Of a DNA stretch of 64,000 nt, positions 46,715 to 57,949 are shown in pieces. The position numbers were made by a program, and so were the translations under genes. The stretch is taken from positions 1-64,000 of the forward strand of contig JAKSZP010009245.1 in the NCBI GenBank assembly GCA_022478985.1, read 5' to 3'. Within the stretch, counting starts at the first letter, position 1; each line of letters starts with the position of its first letter. Origin of the DNA: Massospora cicadina. Lineage: Eukaryota; Entomophthoromycota; Entomophthoromycetes; Entomophthorales; Entomophthoraceae. The notes beneath the pieces were generated by a model. The model did no database searches. It was not told the DNA's origin and was given only the letters and a program-made list of their open reading frames with translations.

Positions 46715-47229
46715 TTTACTATGAAAATAATAATTTTTAAAGTTCATAAACCTTCTCAATGAAAAAATACTTATATGGCTTAAACTTTTATGGTGATTGG
46801 TCAAATGGTGTCAGAGTCTATAAAGCTCAGATATATATATATACATGTACCAACATCCATTTTTAACTGACTTTGAAAAAGAAGGAGGTTCTCTATTTGA
46901 CCTATATTTTTTTATGTTTGTTCATGTATAATTCTGAAACTACAGGACTAATTTGAATGCCTAAATTTCTCAAAAAAGAGGATGCTCTAACTTAGGTCCC
47001 ATTTTACTTTTGTAAGTATTGGGCAAATATCTGACCATTAATTTAGTAAGTATATCAAAATGGGCTTGAAAGTGATGGATCCAATTGTAAAACCAGTTCA
47101 TAGCTGAATAAAATTTATTCTGGCATTGATGAAGCAATAGCTTTGAAGCAACTTTGACATGTCCTATGGCTGAGGGTATACTCAAAATCTAGACAAGTAT
47201 GAGATCATAGCAGGATGAGCTTAAACCAT

Positions 47230-47790
47230 TATAGTTGGCTAGCATTTTGCATAATTTGACCAATAAAATTAACTAAATATGATAAACTATATTATCTTGA
47301 TGTTGAATAGTAATTTTAGCATAGATTGACCAATAAAATTAACTAAACCTAATAAAAAATAATTACTTTAGATGGCAATCAGTAAATTTAGCATAAGTTG
47401 ACTAATAAAATAACCTAACTTTTATTAAAATGAATTATTGTAGATTTCAATCAGTAAATTTAGCATGGATAAACCAATAAAATCAACTTAATTTGATAAA
47501 CTGAATTATTTTAGATGGCAAACAGTAAAGTTAGCATAAGTTGACTAATAAAATTAACTGAATTCAATAAAATATTTTTGTAGATGGCAATCAATAAATT
47601 TAGCATGAATTGACCAATAAATTCAACTAAATTTAATAAAATAAATTACTGTAGATGGTGATCAATAAATTTAGCATAATTTGACCAATAAAATCATCTA
47701 AATTTATTAAAATGAATTATTGTAGATGACAATTAGTAGATTTAGCATAAATTGAGCAATAAAATCAACAAAATTAATAAAATAAATTAT
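47230..47790 (+). repeat. 70-bp minisatellite array, 8 units (G3)
   Basis: About eight units of 69-71 bp, each with gatggcaatcagtaaattta, gcataa-ttgaccaataaaat and aataaaatgaattattgta parts. Twice the copy number of G1 and G2. Confidence 0.82.
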
Positions 47791-47999
47791 TAGTATATTT
47801 GTTTATGAGATACTGAATTTAATATATACATTGAGTTTTATTTTTATAGAAAAATAGTGAGGTTTCAAAAAAAATATAATATAGGAATTTTTTAATAAAA
47901 TCAGAAATAAGATCTACTTTTAGAAATGTACTATTTTAAAAAAAAAGAACTGGATAAATACTTTTAAAAAGAACCTTTTTCAAAAAATTTTTTGAGAAA

Positions 48000-48340
48000 A
48001 AGAACCTTTATAAAAAAGGCACTAAAGTTTATAAAATTGAGAAATTATGCCTCCTCAATAAAACTCTTTTTGAAGTCAGCACCATATTTTAACTGACTTA
48101 TAATAGGCATTTATAATATTTATATATATACTCAGCATTGTATATTCTAAGTTGCTTATAGTTTACACTTGGACCCAATCCAGACATAAGATATAAATTG
48201 TATTTGTGAGCAAAATTCTATAATTCAGTTTAAATATGGTGCCAACTTCAAAAAGGGTTTTATTGGGGAGACATAATTTCTTGATTATTTCATACATTTT
48301 AGTGCCTTTTTTATAAAAAAATTCTTTTTTTCTAAAATTT
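48000..48340. repeat. H4: palindromic MITE-like unit
   Basis: Inverted arms gagaaattatgcctcctcaa with taaaactctttttgaag (left) and cttcaaaaagggttttattg (right) flank a centre identical in layout to H1. Its centre is inverted relative to H2 and H3. Confidence 0.72.
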
Positions 48341-48350
48341 TTTTGTATCT

Positions 48351-48830
48351 TCTAGAGCATATAAGCTAGAAATTTAAGATTTAATATAACAGTTATTAGT
48401 TTATAAAAACCTACTAAAATCTATATAGTAAGCTAGATGAAGTATCTATTCTATATCCAGATGGTGAGTATTTTTGTTGATAATATTTTATCTAGCATTT
48501 TGGTTTTATTTCATTGATAAAATAGGTTTAACAGGTTTGCTATGCAAGTGTGGTTAGCTTAATAGGGGATATCTTGCTACTATTCTGCTGCAGGGCTGAT
48601 TCAGAACAGGGTAAAATTCTAAACTGTATAGGAAAAAATATTATTTCCTCCCCTCTAATCTTATTAATATTTTATTATAAAAAGATAGAAGAAGGATATA
48701 ATGATAAAATAAAAAAGAAAGGGTGTCTGCCTGATGAGGTGAAACCTGTTACCACTCTGATGCAAATTTTGATTTGTAACAGGTTTGAAATCTATACTAT
48801 TTATGATGAATTATTGTTTCTTCTATCCAT
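48351..48830. other. A/T-rich stretch, nothing recognised
   Basis: A 97-codon open reading at 48550-48843 has low-complexity, hydrophobic composition and no recognisable motif. I treat it as chance. Confidence 0.4.
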
Positions 48831-48840
48831 GCTTAATATT

Positions 48841-50761
48841 TAAATTTAAATTTATTTGAGGTAAGCTGACCAGGGGATGGACATTACCAATACAAAACAA
48901 CAGCTGAAAACACAAACCAAATGCCCTAAATGAGTGGTGAGACACCAAAACAAAAAGGAAAATTAACATACCAGGTGTAGCAGTTGTGAACTGCTTATCC
49001 CACCATGGCGGAGGGGGAGGGGTGATCAGGTGAACTATTGATTTCATCTTCACAAATGAAGAGGCAGATCAAAGCTGAGAGCAAAGGGGCTGGGGCATCC
49101 ACAGGATGTGGGTTGAGGAAAAATAGAAAATTGTTAATTTCTTTGGTAACAATCTGGGCCTGGAGCATAGCCTCCAGGAATTCAGCAACATGGTGTTTGG
49201 CTTGTATGTGTGCATCAGGAAGCTGGAAAAATTTTGTGATATTGGCTCTGGTGATGCGCATGGTGGGGGAAAATTCTGCCAGTGCAACAACTTGCTTGAT
49301 AGCAGAGGTGGCAGTTTCCCTTAATTGTTCAATTTCCACTTTTGCAACCTCAGGGAAATCAGCAGGGAATTCTGATAAATGTAGCCCTTCATTAAATTCA
49401 GTGACAGATAGTGCCACAATTTCACAGAGATGGCAGTTATCAGGAGAGGCTACTGCTGCCTCAGCAAGTTGATTGTCACTCAAGAATGGGGTAGCGGTGG
49501 GTTTGGGGACATATTTCTTGGGTGGGAATGTGCATCAAAATCTGAAGGTAGATTTGGTTCCAAATTAATTGGAAAGTCAGGAGGTGGGACAATTTCCCCA
49601 GATTCAGTTAATTCATCCAATAAGTCCCAGAAATTTTGGTTGTGCATGATTGATTCAGAGGGATGTGGTTTTGGTTGGGTAAGTTTTGGGGTGTGAAATT
49701 GGTTGGATTGAATTTGAGCCAAACCTGCTCCTGATTGGGTGTATTATGATAATTAAGCTGGCTTGGGCTTTGGTTGCAAAGGTTTTGTTGATTTTTGAGC
49801 GTTTATCTTGAGGGGGTGGGGCAGCCAAAATACCCACTCAAATGCTGTTTGTGTGGCCTCATGTGTGGGCTTGGTGGATTCCGCTTGTTTTGAATTGTAG
49901 CTACAGTTTTTTTTTGGAATTATCCAACTCATGTTAGAGGGAGCAAACGGTGCAGCTGTTGTCAATAAAAGCCCAAAATAAGTGATCTGGTGCAGATGGG
50001 ATATGAGCACATGGTGGGATGTGCTGGGCTATGGTTGGCTGGTGGGGGGTAATGGTGGCCATTGCCCATGGTGCCGCTAACTGCTCAGCTCTGCTCAGGA
50101 CCAAGAAGTGGAGGATGGGGTTTGTACCATATTTGGACAGCCCCATCATCAATTCTTCATAGAATGTTTGAGGGGAAGGTGCAAAGGAAGGTTTGCAAAG
50201 GTCACCACCATTGTGGTGTCACTGTGGAGGCATGTACGGGTTGTGGTAATAGGTGTGTTTTTATATATTAAGGGCATTGTTGCTGTAGCAGCTGCATCCT
50301 CTTCAGTGGGAAAACCAATATCAAAATAGCCCTTATAAGGGCAGAAGTCAATAAATCCCACTGGTGAAAATGTGGATGTTGCCAGCTCAATTATTGCTTT
50401 GTCAGCATATGGGAAGAGACACCCATATTTGACTTGGAGGCAAAAGTGAATATTGGATCAGGGTAGGGCAAGTGGGTGGGGGTGGGTTGGGTGGACTTGT
50501 ACTAAGTGTAATAATAAGTCCCTTGGAGGAACAAATCAGCCCAATGCATTAGGCAGACTGGATGAGCCAGTTTGCACGCGTTTGCCTGCTGAGCAGAAAA
50601 TTCTAGCAGGTGGAGCGCCACTGCCCCACGCTGGTGCAGCAAGTGGCAGATCCACCAACATAAATGGAAAATTAATATGGTGTAGGTGGTGATGGAAAAT
50701 TTAATGGATGCTTTTATTAAATTTGCTTGAAAGTGATGTCAAGTGAATAAAAAAGCTCTCC
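48841..50761 (-). mobile_element. ORF1-only retroposon, copy 2
   Basis: A 1.92-kb unit on the minus strand whose 5' end (about 50761) and 3' end (tccatcccctggtcagctta, then cctcaaataaattt at 48841) correspond to copy 1 (59699-61591). Flanks tgcttaatatt (48830-48840) and tgcttaatgatatt (from 50762) look like a decayed target duplication. Its single gene occupies most of the unit. No endonuclease or RT sequence is present. Confidence 0.75.
48995..50661 (-). pseudogene. ORF1-type protein of the ORF1-only retroposon, copy 2
   Basis: Decayed version of the gene at 59798-61502. ATG at 50661 (MLVDLPLAAPAWGSGAPP), then blocks collinear with copy 1: FIDFCPYKGYFDIGFPTEED, PLIYKNTPITTTRT, TMVVTFANLP, APHQ-type PTIAQHIPPCAHI, a broken zinc knuckle (CTVCSL then HELD), NQNFWDLLDELTESG, and an intact C-terminal frame of 162 codons (49483-48995), SDNQLAEAAVASPDN to PSPSAMVG-stop. 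Frame changes separate the blocks. CpG sites of copy 1 are mostly TpG/CpA. Confidence 0.78.
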
Positions 50762-50872
50762 TGCTTAATGATATTTTATTTTTATAAAAATTGAATGAAT
50801 ATATGGATATTAATATAAAAATAAGGGAGAAAGGTAATTGTCTATCAGGGTAGTTTCTGCTACCACTATATA

Positions 50873-51001
50873 AAAAATTATTCAAGGTGGGTCAACCTTG
50901 TGACAAATATACCACATTAAGAATGTTTTAGCCAGTACAAGTTTCAAACTCAAAACCTGCACTAGAGGTGGAAGCAGTTTTACCCGCTCAGCTAACCACC
51001 C
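50873..51001 (-). mobile_element. tRNA-derived SINE, copy 2
   Basis: A 129-bp insert between perfect 18-bp duplications ttctgctaccactatata (50855-50872 and 51002-51019). Minus strand: gggtggttagctgagcgggt (A-box-like), ggttttgagtttgaaacttg (B-box-like), ending ggttgacccaccttgaataa and a T/A tail. It pairs clearly with copy 1 at 46584. Confidence 0.85.
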
Positions 51002-51019
51002 TTCTGCTACCACTATATA

Positions 51020-51607
51020 TTTACTTTTAAAATGGGTTTTCTAAGTGATTATGGCAGTTTGGTTGATTTTATAAATTTTGGTTTTAGCTGAATAATTGGT
51101 AGCATTTATAATATAAAATCAAAAGATTAAAGGCATCTGATAAATAATACCTTATAGCAAGCATGAGAATCTGGCAGCTAGTGTTTATTTGTAATTTCCA
51201 TATAATTTTGTTTTATTTTTAGACTATATATTATAGTTATAGATAAACCACCAAACCTCTTAGCTAAAATCATTAAATATTGAACATACCAAATGAGCTA
51301 ATTGCTAACTGCTTGATAAAACTGAACTGAACTTATCAAATTGACCAAAAAATTATCAACCACTTACTGAAAACTAATATTCTACTATTAAATTAGCCAA
51401 TCACTAACTGCTTACAAAATCTATTGAGAATATTTATTAACTAAATGACCACCAGCCGCTTGGCAAAATCACTTTAACTATAAATTAACCAAACTAAATA
51501 ACCTTAAACTGCTCAGGTAAAACAATATATTGAGTTATTATAATCATATATACATTTTTACATCCTATATAACTTTTAAAAATATGAAGATTGAAATCTG
51601 GCTTTGC
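51020..51607 (+). repeat. A/T-rich repeat remnant related to G/I heads
   Basis: 51230-51560 repeats short segments such as aattgctaactgctt, cagccgcttggcaaaa and aaactgctcaggtaa, which also occur at 10360-10560 and 46440-46510. A diverged member of the same non-autonomous family. No gene seen. Confidence 0.45.
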
Positions 51608-51654
51608 TAAGATCAGTGTATCCCCCCTTTAGGTTGGGACCACCTAGTGCTAAA
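51608..51654 (+). mobile_element. Tiny retroposed tail 3 (longest)
   Basis: A 47-nt insert between perfect 14-bp repeats aaatctggctttgc (51594-51607 and 51655-51668). It ends GGGACCACCTAGTGCTAAA, the 3' end of tails 1 and 2. Its start TAAGATCAGTGTATC resembles the conserved 5' part of U2 snRNA, and its end resembles the 3' end of 5S rRNA with an internal gap; both resemblances are weak. Confidence 0.75.
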
Positions 51655-51789
51655 AAATCTGGCTTTGCGGTGCACAAAACCCCACTTCTGTCCACCTATA
51701 TTGAAAACTTTAGATCTGCATGCAATAGATTTGGCAGGACATTGCATACACACAAACATTTCTATCTTTTATTGTAGACTAGCTATTAA

Positions 51790-52409
51790 GTTTTTTATTA
51801 AAATTAGAAGTCCAGGTTCTTCAAAGGCTACATAAATATTAGTCATTATAGCTCCAGAAGAATCTCTAAGTAGACTTTAGTTCTCTAAGGAAATCTCATG
51901 GCAGAATAGATGTCTTTGCCAAGGCAAATCTCTGCTAGAATACAGGCAATATCTCTAGTTAGCACTAGGCAATCAATAGTTAAACCAAGGCTATATTTAA
52001 AACAAACAAGTATATCTTTATTAGTTAAAATTTAGGGATATTTTATAACTTTAAAGAAGTTTGGGATTATATAGGGTATACTTTAGTAGAATTTTAGGAT
52101 AATGTAGATGACAACAATTTCCAAATGGCACAATCTTTTTGAACAATGTGGCAGAATGTGGATGTTTATAATGAATATGGTCTTTCCTGATTGCTGTGGC
52201 ATAATTGGAAGGTTTCTGTATGACAAAATCTTTTCCAGATAATCTGGCAGATTCAGGAGGGATTTAAGATAGTAGTTGCTCATTTGGGAGTTATTGTTCA
52301 TAGCAGTTTTGGTAGCTTCCATAGTAGTGAAACTCTAATGTTTGAGTTACAAATTTTATCTTGAATTCAAAATTTATCTGAACTAGTGCAAATCCCATCA
52401 TTCCTGACA
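51790..52409 (-). repeat. LTR of gypsy fragment L (far boundary uncertain)
   Basis: On the minus strand it starts TGTCAGGAATGATGG right after the purine tract cttgagggggcat. A TATA-like ctatataatccc lies near 52065-52080. The far end is not defined; 51790 is an estimate from the end of the neighbouring repeat. Confidence 0.4.
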
Positions 52410-52745
52410 ATGCCCCCTCAAGATATTTCTGAGGAGGGACGTAACTTTGGAAAAATCTATCATATACTTGATTTACAATGGAGCCTGATTTAACTGAAGC
52501 AATCAAGTACTCTAGCCCTTGATGATAGATAACTTGATAAGGTCCTGACCATAGCATAACAATTTTATGAATCTGGACCCCTGATTGAAGGTGTTAGAAC
52601 ATGAACAGATCTCCTAGCTGGTACTCAGGCAAAACTGGTTTTTAAGTGTTTCTTTGATCTGCTTCTCATCTGTAAGGCTTTCCGCTAAGGGCAATAATCC
52701 AGGTGGTGCCTACTACCCCATTTCAGGTAATAAATGCCAATTTTA
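52410..52745 (-). pseudogene. Gypsy fragment L, integrase C-terminus
   Basis: Minus-strand reading YQLGDLFMF followed by KIVMLWSGPYQVIYHQGLEY is the GPY/F module at the end of Ty3/gypsy integrases. The upstream part (TWIIALSGKPYR) is also integrase-like. It is cut off at its 5' side near element F. Confidence 0.65.
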
Positions 52746-52845
52746 ATTTGAGAAATATCCTATGTTTGTGCCCATTACAATCTCCCTCTTGCCTAACACT
52801 TAGTATGCTGAAAAGGTTATGCTCCTATGTAGAAAAATCCCTCAA

Positions 52846-53709
52846 TGTCATGGTTAGAAAATGACATCATCCTTGAGACCAATGTAAGAGACAAAGCTGC
52901 ATGCAGGGAGGCCAAGAAGTTGAAGTTAGCGGGCCTTTCTGACCTCAAGAATACCATAGACCAACGCTGGATGAAGGCAAAGTATGCCAAAGTTGGTCCT
53001 ATGGATGAAAGCAAAGTTTGACTCTGTATAAGAGCAGGAGCATTAAAATGAACTAGCTTTGTTACAAATTAAAAATGGTTCACTTTATTTTTTTTTATAA
53101 ACAGAGTCTCAAAACCTGTTCAGTTTTCAAAATTTCTAGATCAGGTTGGCCACTCCTACAATCAATTACCTGAGTTCATTCAATTACCAGGTGCAGTGTA
53201 TTGTCCAATGGAAGTGTACACCTATTGGTGCAACTTAGCTTAGACCCACTTTCTCCAATTGATTGTTTCTCCTATTTTTCTTAAATTCCTCATGTCAAGA
53301 CCAATATTCCCCGTTGGTCAACTTCTCCCATATAATAAATCCTTTTTCTAAGTACACCATTTTATATTTATGTTGTCTTGGATGATCCTGTGCGTGGACC
53401 TCTTCATGGAGGTCTTGTGCTACATTAGCGCTTAATTGTATCTATAAATACATTATCCTCCCATGCACCATTGGGGCGCCCAGGTTCCCTGCAACCTAGG
53501 ACGCCCATACCTTACCCCTTCATGCACTGCGTTGCTTCTATTTGGTTAATTACTCTAACAATCACCTCCTCAACTTGGTTTATTATTGCTTAAGCAACCT
53601 TTGCTGGGCTCTAATAGCTTTAATACTTGTGAATAGTTTCCTAGAGTTGTCCCTGTGCACCATGCACTTCCACGCTGGAAACAGGAGAGTTATAGATACT
53701 CTCCTTACA
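52846..53709 (+). repeat. 5' LTR of element F
   Basis: Starts TGTCATGGTTAGAAAATGAC and ends CTCCTTACA. Homologous over its length to 57950-58814. Confidence 0.9.
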
Positions 53710-54216
53710 TTATTCAACCAACCAATTTCTTTTACATGCATGAACTTTTTCATGTGGGACTTTCACAAAGTGTAAACAGTGTGCGCCAGCTGGGTTCAGC
53801 TGCACTACTGTTTCATTGTTTCCCCAAAAGTTGGAGCCTTTTAGTGTTAATTTGGCTGCCTCCAACTGGAAAGTACCCACCCTTCTTGCTCATACTCACT
53901 GAATATGGACACTTCAAAGATTGGAAGTCATGATTCACCAACTTTATGCCAAAATTTATAAAATTAATTTCAATAAATGGGGTTTACTTTGGCAGTACGT
54001 TCAGATGATGCAGGCAGAATCTTCAAAGATGGGCCTGGGGGTGATGGCCTTGGATAACGTTGGGCAATTCGTTGCTGTAAAGGGATTAGGGTTGTTCATG
54101 TCTAAAAACGCGTTTTATAATGAAAACGCCATATATACCTCCAAACCATATTTACTCTATTATGGCTCAGATATAAAACCTACCCCCATGTATCAAATTA
54201 CCATAGAGAACCCCGT

Positions 54217-54750
54217 TTGACCTCTTCCATGATTTGCAGCACTCAAGAGGTTGGAAAGGAACTGCTTTTACAATATAAAAATGTTTATGCCCTCACTGAA
54301 GATATGGTGGGATATGTGGCCTCAGTAGCAAGAGTGGCCAATTATCCCTCATCATTCTTTGATTCAAAAACATACCAGAGTGACATGTTAATGCCAGATG
54401 AAGAGTTTGTTGGTGAATTACTGGCATTTTCTGCTTTAAAAAGACCATACAGGGTATTTTCTACTGACTGCTACCCTTTTCTCTCCTCTTTGGAGAGATT
54501 CAGAACCACTATTTTGGTGGATATTGGAGCCTCTGAAAATTTTATGTACCAAAGCCTAGCTGACTACCTTGAGCTGATTTATGTACCAGTTGTTATGGTT
54601 AGAGGAGGGGCGTCCCAAGGTATTCTCATGCTGAGAATTTGGGGTTCGTTGGACTATCAAGTTGGCAACTATCATTTGTCTGACCACTTCCAAGCTATCA
54701 AAAAACTCTTGTACCATTATTTTGGGTGTAGAGTGGTGGCGAAAGTTTGA
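54217..54750 (+). pseudogene. Element F protease region
   Basis: A 177-codon open frame. Near its centre, TTILVDIGASENFMYQSLAD is a retropepsin active-site block; the usual Asp-Ser/Thr-Gly reads DIG, so activity is doubtful. The Gag capsid and zinc knuckle expected upstream were not found in 53710-54216. Confidence 0.7.
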
Positions 54751-55084
54751 TGTCAGGACTAACTTGAAAGAAAATACCCTATCCCTCACATTAAAAAATG
54801 GTCACACATTAGTGGTTCCTTTGTCTGAGGCTAACTTCTAGGGCGATTTTCCCCACTGGCCCAACATCCACACCCTCAGTCTCGCTCCAATGCTGAAGAC
54901 CTCTGTAAAGGTTCCCCTACCTTCCTGTTTGGAGGGGTTAGAATCTTCGTTTGATGTGGTTTCAGCTAATGCACTACCTGATCATTCCAAGTTTGATTGT
55001 GAGTTCAAGCTCACTGTGGATCTGGTGCATATATCTTCCCCTATTTACCCATTGACTGTCCGGGAGGAAGAGGTTTTAGATGTG

Positions 55085-56260
55085 TGAGTTAATGAGAAGT
55101 TAGCCAAAGGCGAGATTTTTTAGTGTACCTCCCCTGTATGCTCCCCACTTCTCTTTGTTGAGAAGGCTGATAGTACTCTATGCCCATGCATAGACTATAA
55201 GAACCTCAACAACGTCACTGTACCAGATCTCCATCCCATCTCTTTGGATTCTCAGATTGCCCGCTATGTAGAGAAGGCTAAAGTCTTCTCCAAACTGAAT
55301 TTCCCTAATGAATCAAATCATATCCAGAATAAGAAGGGACATGAATGGTTAACCGCATTATGTACCAGAAAAGCGATTTTCCAGTTTCAGGTTATGCCCT
55401 TTGGGCTTAAGGGTGCCCCTGCTATCTTTCAACGCCGCATTGATGCAGCATTGAGGAACTTTCTGGGGTATGAGCGGTTGCATACATGGATGATATCCTG
55501 GTGTTTTCCCTTAATCATGAGTCCCATGCAGTACACCTTCAGCAAGAGGTGGAGAGGTTAAGTGCAGCCCGCCTTACGCTAAAGATTAGCAAATGTGAAT
55601 TCTCTAAGTCCTAGGTCACTTTTCTGGGCAACGTCATGTTTGACCAAGGAGATATGATAACTCCAGACAAGGAGAAGGCAATTTGGGAGTGGCCCACACC
55701 CACTCCAGTTAAAGAATTGAGGAGTTTTTTGGGGATGTGTACATTCCTCAAGAAGTTCATGCCCAATCTTTCTGAGGTGGCCGCACCCTTGTATAAGGCC
55801 AGTGGTGCAAAAGTGCTTCAGTGGTCCCCATTTTGGAGGACGCTTTCCAAGCAGTAAAGTGCACCCTGTTGTCCACTTCTGTCCTTTGCCATGTGGATCC
55901 TTCAAAAGAGGTCATTGTGTCTACTGATGCCTCCAACTTCACCATAGCAGCTGCCTTGTTACAAGTAGGCAAAGATGGTATAGAGCATCCTGTGAGATAT
56001 TTCTTAGGAAAATGTCTTTGCCTGAGTTAAATTATGCTGTTTATGAAAAAAAGATACTAGCAGTGGTGGAGGAACTGACTTATTGATGTCACCACTTGCA
56101 TGGCTCTTCCCAACCTTTCTGTGTACATACAGATCACTGTGCCTTACTGTACTATCGTGCTCCTCATGTCCTAACTCCACGGCAGACCCATTGGCATGAG
56201 ACCCTTGCTTAGTTTGCACTTTCTTATGAGTTCACCAAGGGCAAGGAGAATGGGTTGGCG
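55085..56260 (+). pseudogene. Element F reverse transcriptase and RNase H
   Basis: RT blocks: CIDYKNLNNVTVPDLHPI (about 55187), AKVFSKLNF, FQFQVMPFGLKGAPAIFQRR (about 55379) and, after a frame shift, AYMDDILV with the catalytic YMDD at 55483-55494. The thumb and tether follow (KELRSFLGMCTFLKKFMPN, about 55710). RNase H starts near 55920 (STDASNFTIAAALLQVGKDG). It has stops and frame changes. Confidence 0.88.
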
Positions 56261-56359
56261 GATGCTTTGAGCCACAATCCTGCATTAGCTCCTGATCCAA
56301 AGGAGGTAGAGGTTCATAACACACAGTTAATGATTCCACCAAATAAGATTGTGTCTCAA

Positions 56360-57560
56360 CTTCCCTCTCCCCTGGCCAGATGGGCCAGCACTTGCACCTC
56401 TGGAAAATGCGGAGGAATACAGTATGTTCAGAAAGGTAGTACTTTCTCAGCCGCTATCAGCCAAATATACTATGGTAATTGCTAAGAACACTCTGAATCA
56501 GGAGGATCTAACCAGGGGTTATAATGTAAAGGATGAGATGGTGTGGTTTCAGGGGCGCCTATGGGTTCCTGCGGGACCACTTTGCCTGGAAATCATTCAG
56601 GAGCATGATGGAATCACCGTTGGTCATCCTGGGAAAGCGAAGACCTTGGAGGTAATTCAACGCACCTACAATTGGAAGGGCTTACCTGCTCAGGTGGGAC
56701 AGTATTGTAAAGAGTGCCTGATCTGCAATCAAATGAAACCAAATTGTCAACCTTTAGCAGGTTTGTTGGCCCCAATCCAAAAGGCTGAAGGGCCCTGAAC
56801 TTCCCTATCAGTTAATTTCATTGTGGAATTACCCGTTTCTGATGGTTATGATGCCATCATGGTGGTGGTGGACCGTTTTAAAAAGTTCGCTCACTTCATT
56901 CCTTGCAGAACAACAATAATCGCTGCTGAGATAGCTAAGCTCTTCGTCACTCATGTGTTTGCACTTCATGGGGTTCCCCAAGAAATTATTAGTAATTGGG
57001 GACCCCAGTCTACCTCCGTCTTTTGGGCAGAGCTGTGTAAGACTCTTCAGATTCACCACTGACGTTCAACTACCTATCATGCACAATCAGCTGGGCAGAC
57101 TGAACGAGTGAATCAGTGCTTAGAACAGCTCATGTGGTGTTACACCGCTGCAGATTATTCAGATTGGGTTCCTCACCTTCCTATGGCCCAGTTTAGCTAC
57201 AACAACACTTTGCATTCTTCAATTGGTTGTTCCCTATTTTTCGCCAGCCATGTTTTTAACCCCACCTTTAACATGGAGCCCAGTTGTGTATCCAAAGTTA
57301 AAGCATTGGTGGACTTTGCCAAGACTATCAAGAAAGTACACCAAGGGGTTTCCACAAGTTTGAAGGCGGCAATGCAAGTATATAAGGATAACACTGGTGG
57401 TAAGCAATGTGTGGGTCCAGCATAAAAAGAAGGGGATCTCGTGATTCTTGATGCCTGTAACATCCCCATCAAGCAGCCATGCAAAAAGCTGAGACCAAAG
57501 AGGATTGGCCCTTACTACGTGGTTAGAAAGGTGGCCATACCTCATACCAGTTAGATCTTC
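56360..57560 (+). pseudogene. Element F integrase
   Basis: The zinc-binding module GHPGKAKTLEVIQRTYNW with CKECLICNQMK lies at 56610-56740. The core shows FIVELPVSDGYDAIMVVVDR (first Asp), IISNWGPQSTSVFW (the second catalytic Asp is Asn) and GQTERVNQCLEQ (Glu present). The distal part contains AQFSYNNTLHSSIGCSLFF. One stop separates the core from its end (after TLQIHH). Confidence 0.88.
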
Positions 57561-57644
57561 CCTCTTCATTTCAGATCTTTTCTGTCTTTCATGAGGGAAA
57601 ATTGACGTTGTTTGAGGGCCCCCACCAGAGTCTCCTGAGGCTTA

Positions 57645-57830
57645 TCTTATGGATGGGGTGCCAGAGAGGGAAGTAGAAGAAATAGTAGCCTCCCGCAGAG
57701 TAAATAAAAGACTTGAATATCTGGTATTTATGGAAGGGGTTTGATGAAGCGGAGAGCAGTTGGGCACCAGCATATGACTGTGCACATGCCCAAGACCTAT
57801 ATGAAGCTTTGCACAAGTGTTTTTCCCAGG
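57645..57830 (+). pseudogene. Element F chromodomain
   Basis: Readings EVEEIVASRRVNKRLEYLV and then, one frame over, GFDEAESSWAPAYDCAHA form a chromodomain at the end of integrase, which in chromoviruses targets integration to marked chromatin. Confidence 0.75.
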
Positions 57831-57949
57831 CCGCCAGATCTCAACCAAAGCAAACTGTTGCTGCAATGAAGTTGGCCCCAGCCCATAAGAACTTTTCCCT
57901 GACGCAAGCCCCTGGAGGGGGGTTGAGCCCTGAAGGGAGGAGAGGATAA

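Larger units (their letters stand above)
46390..47985 (+). repeat. G3: repeat G copy with 8-unit minisatellite
   Basis: Homologous to G1 but CpG-depleted: gactttgaaaaagaaggagg, then tgttcatgtataattctga where G1 has cgcgca, then aagtattgggcaaatatctg. It holds one copy of the 301-bp unit and about eight 70-bp minisatellite units at 47230-47790. A SINE is inserted at 46584. No ORF of note. Confidence 0.7.

Noticed and set aside
48550..48843. 97-codon ORF as a membrane protein gene
   Set aside because: A/T-rich, hydrophobic low-complexity reading with no relative, next to repeats; chance is likelier.
49038..49472. 144-codon plus-strand ORF inside the ORF1-only element
   Set aside because: Mirror of the conserved minus-strand C-terminal domain, whose end and start match the second copy.
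53921..54220. 99-codon ORF in element F as an accessory gene
   Set aside because: It overlaps the expected gag position, has no counterpart in other elements and no motif; probably a chance frame in decayed gag.
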